The notes: generated from the sequence alone by a model not told the origin. A stretch of 59,755 bases of DNA from Candidatus Neomarinimicrobiota bacterium (GCA_018647265.1 JABGTK010000119.1:1-59755), one strand, 5' to 3'; shown: positions 17,040 to 26,769, numbered from the stretch's first letter. Numbers and translations: made by a program.

Positions 17040-17756
17040 ATGACTAAATTACCTGATAATTCCCCTGCTGATCACGGCATTCTTTATATTGTATCCACGC
17101 CTATAGGAAACCTTGAGGATATTACCTTTCGAGCCTTGAGAATTCTTAAAGAATCCTCACTGATAGCAGCAGAAGATACTCGACACACCAAAAGATTATT
17201 AAACCATTACGATATTTCTACACCGACCATAAGCTATTTTGAACACAATCGCTTCTCTCGCATTCCTCAGATTATGAATCATTTAAAAACAGGTAAGGAT
17301 ATTGCCGTCGTTACGGATGCAGGTACTCCAGGAATTAGCGATCCTGCTTATAGATTAATTCGCGCTGCTATCGAAGAAGAAAATAGAGTTGAGGCTATCC
17401 CTGGAGCTTCAGCATCAATCACTGCACTTGTTGCGTCTGGATTACCAACAGATCGTTTTATTTTTGAAGGCTTTTTACCGCATAAAAAGGGCAGAAAATC
17501 AAAACTTGAACGGCTGATTGCTATTGATGCAACCATCATTTTTTATGAAAGTCCAAAACGAATCCAACGAACTTTGAAAGACATTTTAGAATATATTGGC
17601 GATCGACCGGCAGTTATTGGTCGTGAACTTACAAAAATGCACGAAGAATTAGTTCGAGGAAAAGTTTCAGAATTATTAACGTATTTTAATGAGCACAAAC
17701 CCCGAGGTGAATTTGTACTTATGATTGGCAAGGACGATCCAAATGTCTACTTCTAG
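17040..17756 (+). CDS. rsmI: 16S rRNA (cytidine1402-2'-O)-methyltransferase
   Basis: RsmI of 238 residues, which methylates the ribose of C1402 in the decoding centre of 16S rRNA. The tetrapyrrole-methylase fold begins with LYIVSTPIGNLEDITFRALR, a family signature. AAEDTRHTKRLL, DAGTPGISDPA and FEGFLPHKKGRK are also characteristic. The length is somewhat shorter than the E. coli protein (about 286 residues), which lacks its C-terminal helical extension here. It overlaps the start of tmk by 14 bases. Confidence 0.95.
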   Translation: MTKLPDNSPADHGILYIVSTPIGNLEDITFRALRILKESSLIAAEDTRHTKRLLNHYDISTPTISYFEHNRFSRIPQIMNHLKTGKDIAVVTDAGTPGISDPAYRLIRAAIEEENRVEAIPGASASITALVASGLPTDRFIFEGFLPHKKGRKSKLERLIAIDATIIFYESPKRIQRTLKDILEYIGDRPAVIGRELTKMHEELVRGKVSELLTYFNEHKPRGEFVLMIGKDDPNVYF

Positions 17757-18375
17757 AAGAGGTGACTTTATTACATTTGAAGGAATTGACGGTTGCGGAA
17801 AAAGCACTCAAGTCAAATTGCTTGTGGAAAAGATGAATCAATCTGGAAACAAAACAATTTTAGTTCGCGAACCAGGAGGCACAACAATCTCCGAAGAGAT
17901 ACGGGATATTTTACTCCATCGCCATTTAGAAGATATCTGCGATAGAACTGAAGCATTACTTATGACGGGCAGTCGCGCCCAATTAACTTATGAGATAATT
18001 CACCCTAATTTAAGAGCCGGGATCAACGTAATCGCTGACAGATATACAGATTCAACTTTAGCTTACCAGGGTGGTGGAAGAAAACTGGATATAGATTGGC
18101 TTATTAAATTAAACCAGTTCGCTACTTATGATTTGGAACCTCAAGTCACTTTTTTCGTAGATGTTTTACCGGAGGAAGCATCCCGTAGAAAAAGTAAAGA
18201 AAAAGATCGAATTGAACGTGCCGGCATTGAATTGCAAACTAATGTGCGTAATGCTTATCTAGACCTCGCCAATCGATTCCAAGAAAGATTTGTTGTAATT
18301 GACGGGCATGATTCAGTTCAGAATATTAATGGATCTATTTTATCAGAATTAAAAAGGAGACAACTAATCTCATGA
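17743..18375 (+). CDS. tmk: Thymidylate kinase
   Basis: A 210-residue kinase that converts dTMP to dTDP. It has the P-loop GIDGCGKST (residues 14-22), the substrate-binding VREPGGT, the DRY motif in ADRYTDSTLAYQG and a lid region KEKDRIERAG. The ATG at 17743, preceded by AAGGA about nine bases upstream, is the most likely start. An in-frame TTG at 17725 would add six residues with no counterpart in the family. It overlaps rsmI upstream and the ctpA start (ATGA) downstream. Confidence 0.95.
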   Translation: MSTSRRGDFITFEGIDGCGKSTQVKLLVEKMNQSGNKTILVREPGGTTISEEIRDILLHRHLEDICDRTEALLMTGSRAQLTYEIIHPNLRAGINVIADRYTDSTLAYQGGGRKLDIDWLIKLNQFATYDLEPQVTFFVDVLPEEASRRKSKEKDRIERAGIELQTNVRNAYLDLANRFQERFVVIDGHDSVQNINGSILSELKRRQLIS

Positions 18376-20024
18376 AAAGACATTTAAATAAAATTGTTAT
18401 TCCCTTAGTGATATTAACGGCTGTCATTTCGTTGGCCGTTACTCAATCCAGCTTTTATCGCAAGATTGGAGATTCCCAACGTTTGTTTAATCAAGTGTAC
18501 AATCAGATATTTTCAACGTATGTGGATGAACTAGATCCGGATGCATTTACCAAAGCCAGTATCCAGGGAATTACTCAAAATTTGGATCCTTATACAGCAT
18601 ATATGGTAGAAGATGAGCAACATGTTGTAAATCTTCTCAGCAAGGGAAATTATGGAGGCGTTGGGATTCAATTGGGTTATAGAAATAAAACCATGTCCGT
18701 TGTGGCGCCGATGGATGGTGGACCGGCTAAAAAAGCTGGTATCATGAGTGGTGATGTGATTTTGTCTGTTGACGATGAAGAAGTCAGGAAATTATCTTTT
18801 AACGATGCAGCTTCAAAAATTCGGGGAGAAAAAGGGTCGAAAGTTAAATTGACAATAAAACGCTTTGGCGATGATGAGCCTATTATTTTTGATCTCATTC
18901 GGTCCATTATAAAAGTAAAAGATGTTACATACTCAGGTATGCTTTCACCCACGACAGGCTATGTAAGGTTAAATCGTTTTTCAAGAAATACTCCCACCCA
19001 AATGCATACAGCATTCGTATCGCTATTGGATCAAAATGCATCAGAATTGATCATTGACTTAAGGGATAACCCGGGTGGCTTACTTTCTGCATCAGTAGCT
19101 ATTCTTGATATGATTGTAAAAAAGGACAAGCCACTCGTTTCTACCAAGGGAAGAACGAAGGATTCTAATAGGACATTTTACTCTCGCAGAAAACCAGTGA
19201 TACCTGCAGATATTAAAATTGCAGTTCTTATTAATCAAGGCAGCGCCTCGGCTAGTGAGATTGTTGCAGGTGCAATTCAAGATTTGGACCGCGGTATTGT
19301 TATAGGGCAAAAATCTTATGGTAAAGGTCTCGTTCAAACACAATTCCCTATTGATGCAAAACGCAGTATTAAAATAACAACTGCACGATATTATGTCCCC
19401 AGTGGCCGTTTTATACAAAAGCGGGATTATATTGATGAAAAATATATCCTGAATAAAACTGAAGAAGATTCTATTTTTACTACATTGGGAGGGCGAAAGG
19501 TGCTTGGTAATGGCGGCATTACGCCGGACTCAACAATCGCACCGGAACTCATGCAATCATTGTCCAGCCAATATTGGCGGCGAGGATATTTCTATTCTTT
19601 TGCCCAAAGAAGTAAACATTTGTATAAAACATTTACTGATGTGGAAAGTGACAATACAATTATGGATAAATTCCATAAGTATATCGATGAGCAGGCTGAT
19701 GACATTCTTCTTCCTGGGGAGAAAGAATTGGAAACAGTAACAAAGAAGATTGCAGAATTGGATAGTACAAACGCAGGCATTAACGATGCGTTATCACTTA
19801 TTTCCGATTTTTATGATGATCAAGAAGTTAAAAGAGGAATGTTAGAATCGGATGACATCCGTCAAGTAATTCTATTGGAGTTCGCAGGCTTATTAAATGG
19901 TCCCGAAGGAAGACTTAAACAGGCTCTTAAGAATGATAAAATTGTTCAATCTGCGTTGGATATTTTATCTGATAAATTGGCTTATGAAACTTCTTTGATT
20001 CCATCTGAAGTTACAGAAAATTAA
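18372..20024 (+). CDS. ctpA: S41 family C-terminal processing peptidase
   Basis: A 550-residue periplasmic tail-specific protease. An N-terminal signal/anchor (VIPLVILTAVISLAV) is followed by a PDZ domain (GGVGIQLGYRNK to about residue 175, including GPAKKAGIMSGDVILSVDD). The S41 catalytic core has the Ser-containing NQGSASASEI motif and the Lys in GQKSYGKGLVQT. The strand ELIIDLRDNPGGLL is typical of the family. A C-terminal helical extension of about 150 residues resembles longer CtpA/Prc-like proteases. It probably degrades or trims envelope proteins. It starts at an ATGA overlap with tmk. Confidence 0.95.
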   Translation: MKRHLNKIVIPLVILTAVISLAVTQSSFYRKIGDSQRLFNQVYNQIFSTYVDELDPDAFTKASIQGITQNLDPYTAYMVEDEQHVVNLLSKGNYGGVGIQLGYRNKTMSVVAPMDGGPAKKAGIMSGDVILSVDDEEVRKLSFNDAASKIRGEKGSKVKLTIKRFGDDEPIIFDLIRSIIKVKDVTYSGMLSPTTGYVRLNRFSRNTPTQMHTAFVSLLDQNASELIIDLRDNPGGLLSASVAILDMIVKKDKPLVSTKGRTKDSNRTFYSRRKPVIPADIKIAVLINQGSASASEIVAGAIQDLDRGIVIGQKSYGKGLVQTQFPIDAKRSIKITTARYYVPSGRFIQKRDYIDEKYILNKTEEDSIFTTLGGRKVLGNGGITPDSTIAPELMQSLSSQYWRRGYFYSFAQRSKHLYKTFTDVESDNTIMDKFHKYIDEQADDILLPGEKELETVTKKIAELDSTNAGINDALSLISDFYDDQEVKRGMLESDDIRQVILLEFAGLLNGPEGRLKQALKNDKIVQSALDILSDKLAYETSLIPSEVTEN

Positions 20025-20084
20025 ACTGCAATTATTCTTTCCATCCTATTCAGGAAAAATAGTAAATTCCCAGGCTTTTTTTGA

Positions 20085-20158
20085 GGGCGATTAGCTCAGT
20101 TGGTTAGAGCGCTTGCTCGACACGCAAGAGGTCGGGGGTTCGAATCCCTCATCGCCCA
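20085..20158 (+). tRNA. tRNA-Val(GAC), with C at position 33
   Basis: A complete cloverleaf. The acceptor GGGCGAT pairs with ATCGCCC, the D stem is GCTC/GAGC, the anticodon stem CTTGC/GCAAG, and the T arm contains GGTTCGAAT. The anticodon loop is TCGACAC, giving anticodon GAC (valine) and discriminator A. Position 33, almost always U, is C here, and position 32 is U. CCA is not encoded. The flanking 20159-20373, before thrS, shows no recognisable element. Confidence 0.88.
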
Positions 20159-20373
20159 CGGTAAATATATCAGCAATCTCCTGTCAGTCCGGGATAATTG
20201 CAGATAGAAGAAAAGATTCTTTTCATCAGTCCTGAAATGATCATTTTCTTCATTTAGTCAAAACATAAATAATGATACAATTATCATATTCAAGACCTTC
20301 CAAAGTGAAGCCTATTTTGCTTACGGCAAATTGTGGCCATTTTGTATTATAAATTGATTTTGACATTTAATCC

Positions 20374-22326
20374 ATGAGCGAGATCACAATTACATTACCT
20401 GATAATTCCACCCGCGTCTACGAAGCAGGTGTAACACCCCTCGAAGTAGCTGAAAGCATTGGTCCACGATTAGCCAAAGATACAGTTGCCGCGTCAATTA
20501 ACGGTGATTTAACTGATGCAAATGTGCCCATTATGGCAGATTCAAGTTTAAGTCTTTATACAGGGGGAACAGAAGAAGGTCATGAAGTACTTCTTCACAG
20601 TACTGCTCATTTGATGGCTCAAGCTGTTAAGCTATTATGGCCTAAAAGCCAGGTTACCATCGGTCCGGCGATTGAAAATCGTTTTTACTATGACTTTGAT
20701 ATCGATGGCACATTTTCTGAAAGCGACCTTGAGAAGATAGAAGATAAAATGCGGGAAATTGCCAAAGAGAATCTGACTGTTACCCGACAGGAAATAAGTC
20801 GCAATAAGGCAATTGAACTTTTTAAGGAAATGGGTGAAACTTATAAAGTTGAAATTATTGGCCAAATTGATGAATCCGACAATATTTCTGCTTACAGCCA
20901 AGGTGATTTTATTGACCTTTGCCGTGGTCCTCACGTGCCATCCACAGGGAAAATAAGCTATTTCAAACTGCTTAGCTCTTCCGGTGCGTATTGGCGTGGT
21001 GATGAAAACAACAAAATGCTTCAACGGATTTACGGTACTGTATTTTCCACCAAGGAAGCGCTTAAAGATTATTTAAATTTCCTTGAAGAAGCTAAAAAAC
21101 GTGACCACCGCAAATTAGGCAAAGAATTAGAAATCTATACTTTTGATGATGAAGTGGGGCCCGGATTGCCCTTGTGGCTACCCAACGGAGGCATCATCAT
21201 TGATGAATTGGAATCACTGGCGAAAGAAGTTGAAACACGCCACGGATACCTACGTGTGCGAACACCTCATTTAACCAAAGGCGATTTATATAAAAAATCC
21301 GGACATTTAGATTTGTATAAAGATGCCATGTATCCAGCTATGGATATTGATGGAATTGAATATTACGTTAAACCTATGAATTGTCCCCATCATCATAAAA
21401 TCTATGATGCATCACCAAAAAGTTATCGTGATTTGCCTTATCGTATATCTGAATATGGAACATGCTATCGTTACGAAAAGTCAGGGCAATTATTTGGACT
21501 CATGCGCGTTCGCAGTATGCAAATGAATGATGCACATATTTATTGCTCAAAAGCTGATTTTGATACCGAGTTTATGGATGTGATTAGCATGTATTTGGAA
21601 TACTTTAAGATATTTGGTATTGAGAAATATGAAATGCGATTAAGTCTCCATGATCCGGCAGATCTAGGAAAAAAATATATCAATGAACCAGAACTTTGGA
21701 TTGAGACAGAAGAAACGGTTAGAAATGCATTAAAATCCGGTGGTATCAATTATGTAGAAATCCCTGGTGAAGCTGCTTTTTATGGCCCAAAAGTAGACGT
21801 CCAAGTGTGGAGCGCTATTGGAAAAGAATTTACTTTGGCTACAAACCAGGTTGATTTTGCCATTCCAAAACGATTTGGTCTAACATACACCGATGAAAAT
21901 GACGAAGACCAAACGCCCTTATGTATTCATAGGGCACCATTAAGTACCCATGAAAGGTTTATCGGGTTTTTAATTGAACATTATGGAGGCGACTTTCCTT
22001 TATGGTTGGCGCCAACGCAAATGATCATCTTACCGGTTTCGGATAAAACACATGAATATGCAAAATCCATAGAAACAAAATTTAAAGCAGCCGGCATTCG
22101 TGTCAAATTGGATGATCGGCCAGAAAAAATAGGCGCCAAAATTCGCCAAGCAGAATTAAATAAAATTCCTGTTATGGCAATTGTTGGTGAAAAGGAAGCA
22201 ACTGAGAATTCTGTATCCATACGCCGTAGATTAATAGGTGACCAAGGAGCAGAAAATACAGACAAGCTATTAGAAAGCCTATATTCCGAAATAAAACAAA
22301 GGAGTCAACCCCATCTCGAAAGTTAA
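20374..22326 (+). CDS. thrS: Threonyl-tRNA synthetase
   Basis: Class II aminoacyl-tRNA synthetase of 650 residues. Domains in order: an N-terminal TGS domain (ITITLPDNSTRVYEAG), an editing/second additional domain with HSTAHLMAQAV and DLCRGPHVPSTG, the catalytic core with the zinc-binding Cys in MNCPHHHKIY and motif-2 YRISEYGTCYRYE, and a C-terminal anticodon-binding domain from APTQMIILPVSD. The length matches the bacterial enzyme. The stop codon lies inside the beginning of infC (14-bp overlap), so the two are cotranscribed. Confidence 0.97.
   Translation: MSEITITLPDNSTRVYEAGVTPLEVAESIGPRLAKDTVAASINGDLTDANVPIMADSSLSLYTGGTEEGHEVLLHSTAHLMAQAVKLLWPKSQVTIGPAIENRFYYDFDIDGTFSESDLEKIEDKMREIAKENLTVTRQEISRNKAIELFKEMGETYKVEIIGQIDESDNISAYSQGDFIDLCRGPHVPSTGKISYFKLLSSSGAYWRGDENNKMLQRIYGTVFSTKEALKDYLNFLEEAKKRDHRKLGKELEIYTFDDEVGPGLPLWLPNGGIIIDELESLAKEVETRHGYLRVRTPHLTKGDLYKKSGHLDLYKDAMYPAMDIDGIEYYVKPMNCPHHHKIYDASPKSYRDLPYRISEYGTCYRYEKSGQLFGLMRVRSMQMNDAHIYCSKADFDTEFMDVISMYLEYFKIFGIEKYEMRLSLHDPADLGKKYINEPELWIETEETVRNALKSGGINYVEIPGEAAFYGPKVDVQVWSAIGKEFTLATNQVDFAIPKRFGLTYTDENDEDQTPLCIHRAPLSTHERFIGFLIEHYGGDFPLWLAPTQMIILPVSDKTHEYAKSIETKFKAAGIRVKLDDRPEKIGAKIRQAELNKIPVMAIVGEKEATENSVSIRRRLIGDQGAENTDKLLESLYSEIKQRSQPHLES
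22298..22315 (+). promoter_or_regulatory. Ribosome-binding site and AUC start of infC
   Basis: AAAGGAG (22298-22304), then an eight-base spacer, then ATC at 22313. This is the only well-placed start signal for the full-length IF-3 reading frame. Atypical AUU-like starts of infC are known to let IF-3 repress its own translation by discriminating against them. Confidence 0.75.
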
Positions 22327-22825
22327 TAAAATCAGGGTTAACGAAAAAATTCGTTCAGACGAAGTTCGTTTAATCTCAGAAAGTGGTGAACAGTTAGGCG
22401 TCATGTCTCTTGAAGATGCGATAGCCCGTGCGCAAGATGTCGGTCAGGATTTGATCGAAGTTGCGCCGAACGCCAAACCGCCCGTGGCTAAAATTCTCAA
22501 TTACGGAAAATTGAAATATGAAGAAAAGAAAAAAGCCCAGGCCAGCAAGAAGAAGCAACATGTTGTTAAAATTAAAGAAATGCGCGTTCGCCCAAGAATC
22601 GATGATCATGATTTATTAACAAAAGTTAACCGAGGTAGAAAATTTCTTTCCGATGGGTGTAAACTTAAAGTTACCCTCATGTATCGCGGTCGTGAATTGT
22701 CTCGCCTAGATTTAGGGCTGGATGTACTCAATCGTGTAATTGATATGCTTTCTGACATAGCTGTCGTAGAAAAGCATGGTAACTTGGAAGGTCGTCGACA
22801 GACGATCGTTTTGACTGGTAAATAG
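22313..22825 (+). CDS. infC: Translation initiation factor IF-3
   Basis: IF-3 of 170 residues if read from ATC at 22313, giving (M)SKVNKIRVNEKIRSDEVRLI, the normal IF-3 N-terminus. The first in-frame ATG (22403) would delete the first 30 residues of the conserved N-terminal domain, so it is not the natural start. The C-terminal domain shows KIKEMRVRPRIDDHDL and MYRGRELSRLDLG. IF-3 binds the 30S subunit and checks start codons. The noncanonical start fits the known infC autoregulation. The gene overlaps thrS and is followed 10 bp later by rpmI. Confidence 0.95.
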   Translation: MSKVNKIRVNEKIRSDEVRLISESGEQLGVMSLEDAIARAQDVGQDLIEVAPNAKPPVAKILNYGKLKYEEKKKAQASKKKQHVVKIKEMRVRPRIDDHDLLTKVNRGRKFLSDGCKLKVTLMYRGRELSRLDLGLDVLNRVIDMLSDIAVVEKHGNLEGRRQTIVLTGK

Positions 22826-22835
22826 GAGATAGTCA

Positions 22836-23030
22836 ATGCCAAAGCAGAAAACAAGACGCAGTGCCGCCAAACGATTTCGTTTGACAGGTACTGGTAAAAT
22901 AAGACGAAACAAAGCAAACCATAGCCATATGCTAATTCGACGGAGTAACAGCGCAAAACGGAAGATGCGTCAACCAGATTTGGTTGATAAAACTGAAGAA
23001 AAACGCGTCCGGCGAATGATCATAAAATAG
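22836..23030 (+). CDS. rpmI: 50S ribosomal protein L35
   Basis: A 64-residue basic protein with the L35 pattern MPKQKTRRSAAKRFRLTGTG, then RRNKANHSHMLIRRS and a basic C-terminus. It stabilises the large subunit. AGGAG lies about six bases before the ATG. It is placed between infC and rplT, the conserved order in bacteria. This operon is commonly regulated by L20 binding in the leader or intergenic region. Confidence 0.97.
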   Translation: MPKQKTRRSAAKRFRLTGTGKIRRNKANHSHMLIRRSNSAKRKMRQPDLVDKTEEKRVRRMIIK

Positions 23031-23039
23031 GAGACTATA

Positions 23040-23387
23040 ATGCCTAGAGCAAATAGTTCTGTGCCTCGGCACAGACGACATCGCAAAATAGTGAAGCAGG
23101 CCAAGGGCTACTATGGTGCCCGGAGCCGCAACTTCAAAGCTGCTAAAGATGCAGTTGAGAAGGCAGGATTGTATGCATATCGAGATAGGAGACAGAAAAA
23201 ACGTCATTTCAGACGTCTGTGGATTATCCGGATTAATGCGGCTGCGCGGCAACATGGCTTGTCCTATTCACAGTTCATCAATGGACTGAAAGTAAAAGGA
23301 ATTGATCTCGACCGAAAGGTCTTAGCCGATATGGCTATGAATGAGCCCAATACTTTTGCTGAATTGGCGAAAGCCGTTAATAGTTGA
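23040..23387 (+). CDS. rplT: 50S ribosomal protein L20
   Basis: L20 of 115 residues, with the N-terminal basic extension [20 protein letters not shown] and the central [40 protein letters not shown] and a C-terminal globular domain follow. It is an early assembly protein of 23S rRNA and in many bacteria represses its own operon. It is preceded by AGGAGA. Its stop overlaps the start of pheS by one base. Confidence 0.98.
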   Translation: MPRANSSVPRHRRHRKIVKQAKGYYGARSRNFKAAKDAVEKAGLYAYRDRRQKKRHFRRLWIIRINAAARQHGLSYSQFINGLKVKGIDLDRKVLADMAMNEPNTFAELAKAVNS

Positions 23388-24376
23388 TGAAACTGAAGGA
23401 ATCAATCGAATCGGTCCGAAATTTATTTCGGGCCGATTCTGATCCCTTTCCCAAAAATAGCGAGTCAACTGAAGAATTACGTGTAAAATATATGGGTCGT
23501 AAAGGCCTTGTCGCAGACTTGTTTTCGTCTATGAAGGATGTTTCATCCGATGAAAGGCCACTTGCCGGTAAATTACTAAATGAATTGAAGCAGGAAATCG
23601 CTTCTGTCTTCGACTCACACAAAGATTCACCTGATGACCCCATGAAAATCATTAATGGTGAATCAGATTATACGCTCCCTGGATTAAAATTTCCCACTGG
23701 AAACGTTCATCCCCTTCAACAGACAATGGAGGATATAAAATCAATTTTTATGAATATCGGTTTTTCCGTCACTTATGGACCGGAAATAGACGATGATTTT
23801 CATAATTTCAGCGCACTAAACTTTCCCCCAGAGCATCCTGCAAGAGATATGCAGGACACATTTTTTATAGATCCTGAAACAGTTTTACGCACCCACACAT
23901 CAAATGTCCAAATTCATTTAATGGAAGAACAGGATCCACCATTGCGGTTCATTGTTCCCGGACGAGTTTATCGCAATGAAGCCATAAGTTATAAAAGTTA
24001 TTGCCTTTTCCATCAAGTGGAAGGCCTTTACGTTGATAAACATGTTTCCTTTGCTGATCAAAAAGGAATCCTTGAATATTTTGTTAAAAGAATGTTTGGA
24101 TCAGATGCGAAAATGAGATTTCGTCCCAGTTTTTTCCCGTTCACAGAACCAAGCGCCGAAGTAGATATCTGGAGTGAAAAAAGAGGTCAATGGCTCGAAA
24201 TTCTTGGTTGTGGTATGGTAGATCCAGAAGTTTTCAAATCGGTGAATATTGACTCCGATGTATGGCATGGTTTTGCATTTGGAATGGGCGTCGAACGAAT
24301 TTGTATGTTAAAATATGATATTGATGATATTAGACTTCTTTACCAAGGTGATATGCGATTTTTGGAGCAATTTTAA
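23387..24376 (+). CDS. pheS: Phenylalanyl-tRNA synthetase alpha subunit
   Basis: Catalytic alpha subunit of 329 residues from ATG 23387, which overlaps the rplT stop (TGATG). After an N-terminal helical region come the class II motifs: HPLQQTMEDIKSIFMNIGF, the TFFIDPETVLRTHTSNVQ segment, FVPGRVYRNE-like FIVPGRVYRNEAIS and the C-terminal FAFGMGVERICMLKY. An in-frame TTG three bases upstream is a less likely start. It pairs with PheT to form the alpha2-beta2 enzyme. The start of pheT overlaps its stop by one base. Confidence 0.97.
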   Translation: MKLKESIESVRNLFRADSDPFPKNSESTEELRVKYMGRKGLVADLFSSMKDVSSDERPLAGKLLNELKQEIASVFDSHKDSPDDPMKIINGESDYTLPGLKFPTGNVHPLQQTMEDIKSIFMNIGFSVTYGPEIDDDFHNFSALNFPPEHPARDMQDTFFIDPETVLRTHTSNVQIHLMEEQDPPLRFIVPGRVYRNEAISYKSYCLFHQVEGLYVDKHVSFADQKGILEYFVKRMFGSDAKMRFRPSFFPFTEPSAEVDIWSEKRGQWLEILGCGMVDPEVFKSVNIDSDVWHGFAFGMGVERICMLKYDIDDIRLLYQGDMRFLEQF

Positions 24377-26763
24377 TGCGCATTTCTATTAACTGGCTCA
24401 AAGAATTTGTAGATACGCCTGGAAACACTCAGGAAATTGCAGATACTTTAACCATGCTCGGATTGGAAGCAGAGGAGGGGCTGGACACATCAAAATTAAA
24501 AGATATTATTATTGGCGAAGTAAAAGAATGCATTAAGCATCCAAACGCTGATAAACTCAAATTATGTCAGGTGTATGACGGTAACAAAACATTACCAGTT
24601 GTGTGTGGTGCGCCTAATGTGGCTTCAGGGCAGAAAATTGCGTTTGCTCCTGTAGGATCAATTCTTCCTGGTGATTTTAAAATTGGAAAAGCAAAAATTC
24701 GAGGTGAAGTGAGCCAAGGAATGATTTGCTCTGAAAGTGAAATGGGTATTTCTGACGAGCATGATGGCATTATGATTCTGGACACTACGGCCAAGAATGG
24801 TTCTGCATTAGTGGATTATTTAAATGAACATTCAGCATCGATCGAGTTGGATATAACCCCTAATCGTCCAGATTGTTTTTCACATTTGGGTGTGGCTCGT
24901 GACTTAGCTGTAAAAATAAAATCTCATTTAAAAACGCCTGAGTATAAAAAACGAGAATTTATAACGAATAAAGCTGAAGATTTTGTTTCTGTAGTATTCG
25001 AAAATGCCGATGATTGCCCGCGGTATGTAGCAGGAATCGTAAAAAATGTAAAAGTAAGACCATCGCCTGAATGGCTGAAAAATCGATTAGAATCCATTGG
25101 CCAAAGACCAATAAATAATATTGTTGATATATCAAATTACGTAATGATGGAAATGGGTCATCCCACTCATATTTTTGATTATGATAAATTAGGGTCAAAA
25201 GAAATCTTAATTCGCCGTGGTAAAAAAGGCGAAAAAATAACTACACTGGATGAAGTGGAGAGAAAATTATCTCCGAATGAATTGTTGATCACTAATGGGG
25301 AATCTCCCATAGCTATTGCCGGAATTATGGGGGGACTTGAAAGTGCCGTAACTGAGGCAACAGAAAACATTCTTATTGAAAGTGCATATTTTGATGCACC
25401 CACCATAAGGAAAGGCGCCAAAGCATTGGGTATGAGCACTGATGCATCTAAACGATTTGAACGTGGTGCTGACCCGAATGGTGCAGAAAGCGCATTCTGG
25501 CGCGTTATTTGCCTTGTAGAGGATGTTACAGGAGGGGAGTGGGTTCCTGGCATTGTAGACCCATATCCAAAAAAGACTGTGCAACCTTCAGTCCTTCTGA
25601 CACGTGCAAAACTGGATTTATTGTCTGGCTGTGAAATTGAAGATACTTTTATTGTTAATACGCTTTCAGATTTAGGATTCAACGTTAATGGAAAGTCCAT
25701 AGAATGGAAATGCACTCCACCGTCATGGCGTCCTGACCTTGAGCGGGAAGTTGACTTAATAGAAGAAGTTATTCGCATATTTGGTTATGATAATGTGCCA
25801 TCAAAATATCATTATAGCGGCATTATGGAATCTCATGAGCCCGATCCCCATAAGGGGATTTCCACAATTATGTCCATTCTATCAGGGTTGGGATTTACAC
25901 AAGTTTTTAATAATTCACTCCAATCCAGACGAAAAGTATCCATTTTAAATATATTGCCAGTTAAGGTAATGAATCCTCTTTCGGATACTATGAGTCATCT
26001 GCGCACAAGTTTAATCCAGGGTTTATTGTCAACTACAGACTATAATTTTAAAAATGGGTGGCCTGAGTTAAGATTGGTAGAGTGGGGCAATGTGTTTGAG
26101 CAAAAAAGTCCAGGTTTTAAAGGAATTGTAGAAAAGTTCCAATTGTCAGGGATTATTCACGGAAATATAACAAAAAATTCTGTTCACAGTAAAAAATCTC
26201 GACCCGCATCCTTTTTGGCACTTAAGGGCATGGTTGACGCACTGTTACTTCGTTTAAATATTCATAATTTTGAATTTAAATCGGAAGCAGATACAACTTT
26301 AGGATTTACCAATGCATTTTCAATCAAACACAATGGGGAAACAATTGGTATAATTGGAGATATCTCATCTAAATTTGGCTCTACAATGAATCTGGATCTT
26401 GGTTCAACTTTTGGTTTCCAATTTGATCTTAACAAAGTGATGGCTTTAGCTAATGAAAAAGTTACATATCAATCTATCGCAACCTATCCAATGGTTGAAC
26501 GTGATTTGAATTTTGTTGTAAATGAAGAAATGTTAGTTGGGGAAATAAATAGAACAATTATAAATAATGGCAGGTCCATATTAAAAAAGGTTGAAGCGGT
26601 GAATGTATTTAGGCATGAATCCGTTGGAAAGGGAAAAAAGGCAGTCGCCTTTAATCTTGTATTTCAAAGCAGTTCCAAAACACTTGAAGACAAGGACGTA
26701 AATCCAGTGATAGATGAAATTATCAGAGTGGTTTCTAAAAAATACAGTGCTAACTTACGGTAG
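24376..26763 (+). CDS. pheT: Phenylalanyl-tRNA synthetase beta subunit
   Basis: The 795-residue beta subunit. It has an N-terminal tRNA-binding (EMAP-like) domain at about residues 40-150, then the B3/B4 editing region with RPINNIVDISNYVMMEMGHP, the B5 domain and a class II-like core. A C-terminal ferredoxin-fold anticodon-binding domain contains YPMVERDLNFVVN. Full length for the bacterial type. It hydrolyses mischarged Tyr-tRNA(Phe) and helps bind tRNA. It is translationally coupled to pheS. Confidence 0.97.
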   Translation: MRISINWLKEFVDTPGNTQEIADTLTMLGLEAEEGLDTSKLKDIIIGEVKECIKHPNADKLKLCQVYDGNKTLPVVCGAPNVASGQKIAFAPVGSILPGDFKIGKAKIRGEVSQGMICSESEMGISDEHDGIMILDTTAKNGSALVDYLNEHSASIELDITPNRPDCFSHLGVARDLAVKIKSHLKTPEYKKREFITNKAEDFVSVVFENADDCPRYVAGIVKNVKVRPSPEWLKNRLESIGQRPINNIVDISNYVMMEMGHPTHIFDYDKLGSKEILIRRGKKGEKITTLDEVERKLSPNELLITNGESPIAIAGIMGGLESAVTEATENILIESAYFDAPTIRKGAKALGMSTDASKRFERGADPNGAESAFWRVICLVEDVTGGEWVPGIVDPYPKKTVQPSVLLTRAKLDLLSGCEIEDTFIVNTLSDLGFNVNGKSIEWKCTPPSWRPDLEREVDLIEEVIRIFGYDNVPSKYHYSGIMESHEPDPHKGISTIMSILSGLGFTQVFNNSLQSRRKVSILNILPVKVMNPLSDTMSHLRTSLIQGLLSTTDYNFKNGWPELRLVEWGNVFEQKSPGFKGIVEKFQLSGIIHGNITKNSVHSKKSRPASFLALKGMVDALLLRLNIHNFEFKSEADTTLGFTNAFSIKHNGETIGIIGDISSKFGSTMNLDLGSTFGFQFDLNKVMALANEKVTYQSIATYPMVERDLNFVVNEEMLVGEINRTIINNGRSILKKVEAVNVFRHESVGKGKKAVAFNLVFQSSSKTLEDKDVNPVIDEIIRVVSKKYSANLR

Positions 26764-26769
26764 AATAAA

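Noticed and set aside
20159-20373. Possible T-box or other leader in front of thrS
   Set aside because: No T-box sequence, no specifier stem and no terminator/antiterminator pair could be seen; only AT-rich sequence.
25179-25778. A 199-codon open frame on the minus strand
   Set aside because: Antisense to pheT with no start signal and no recognisable domain.
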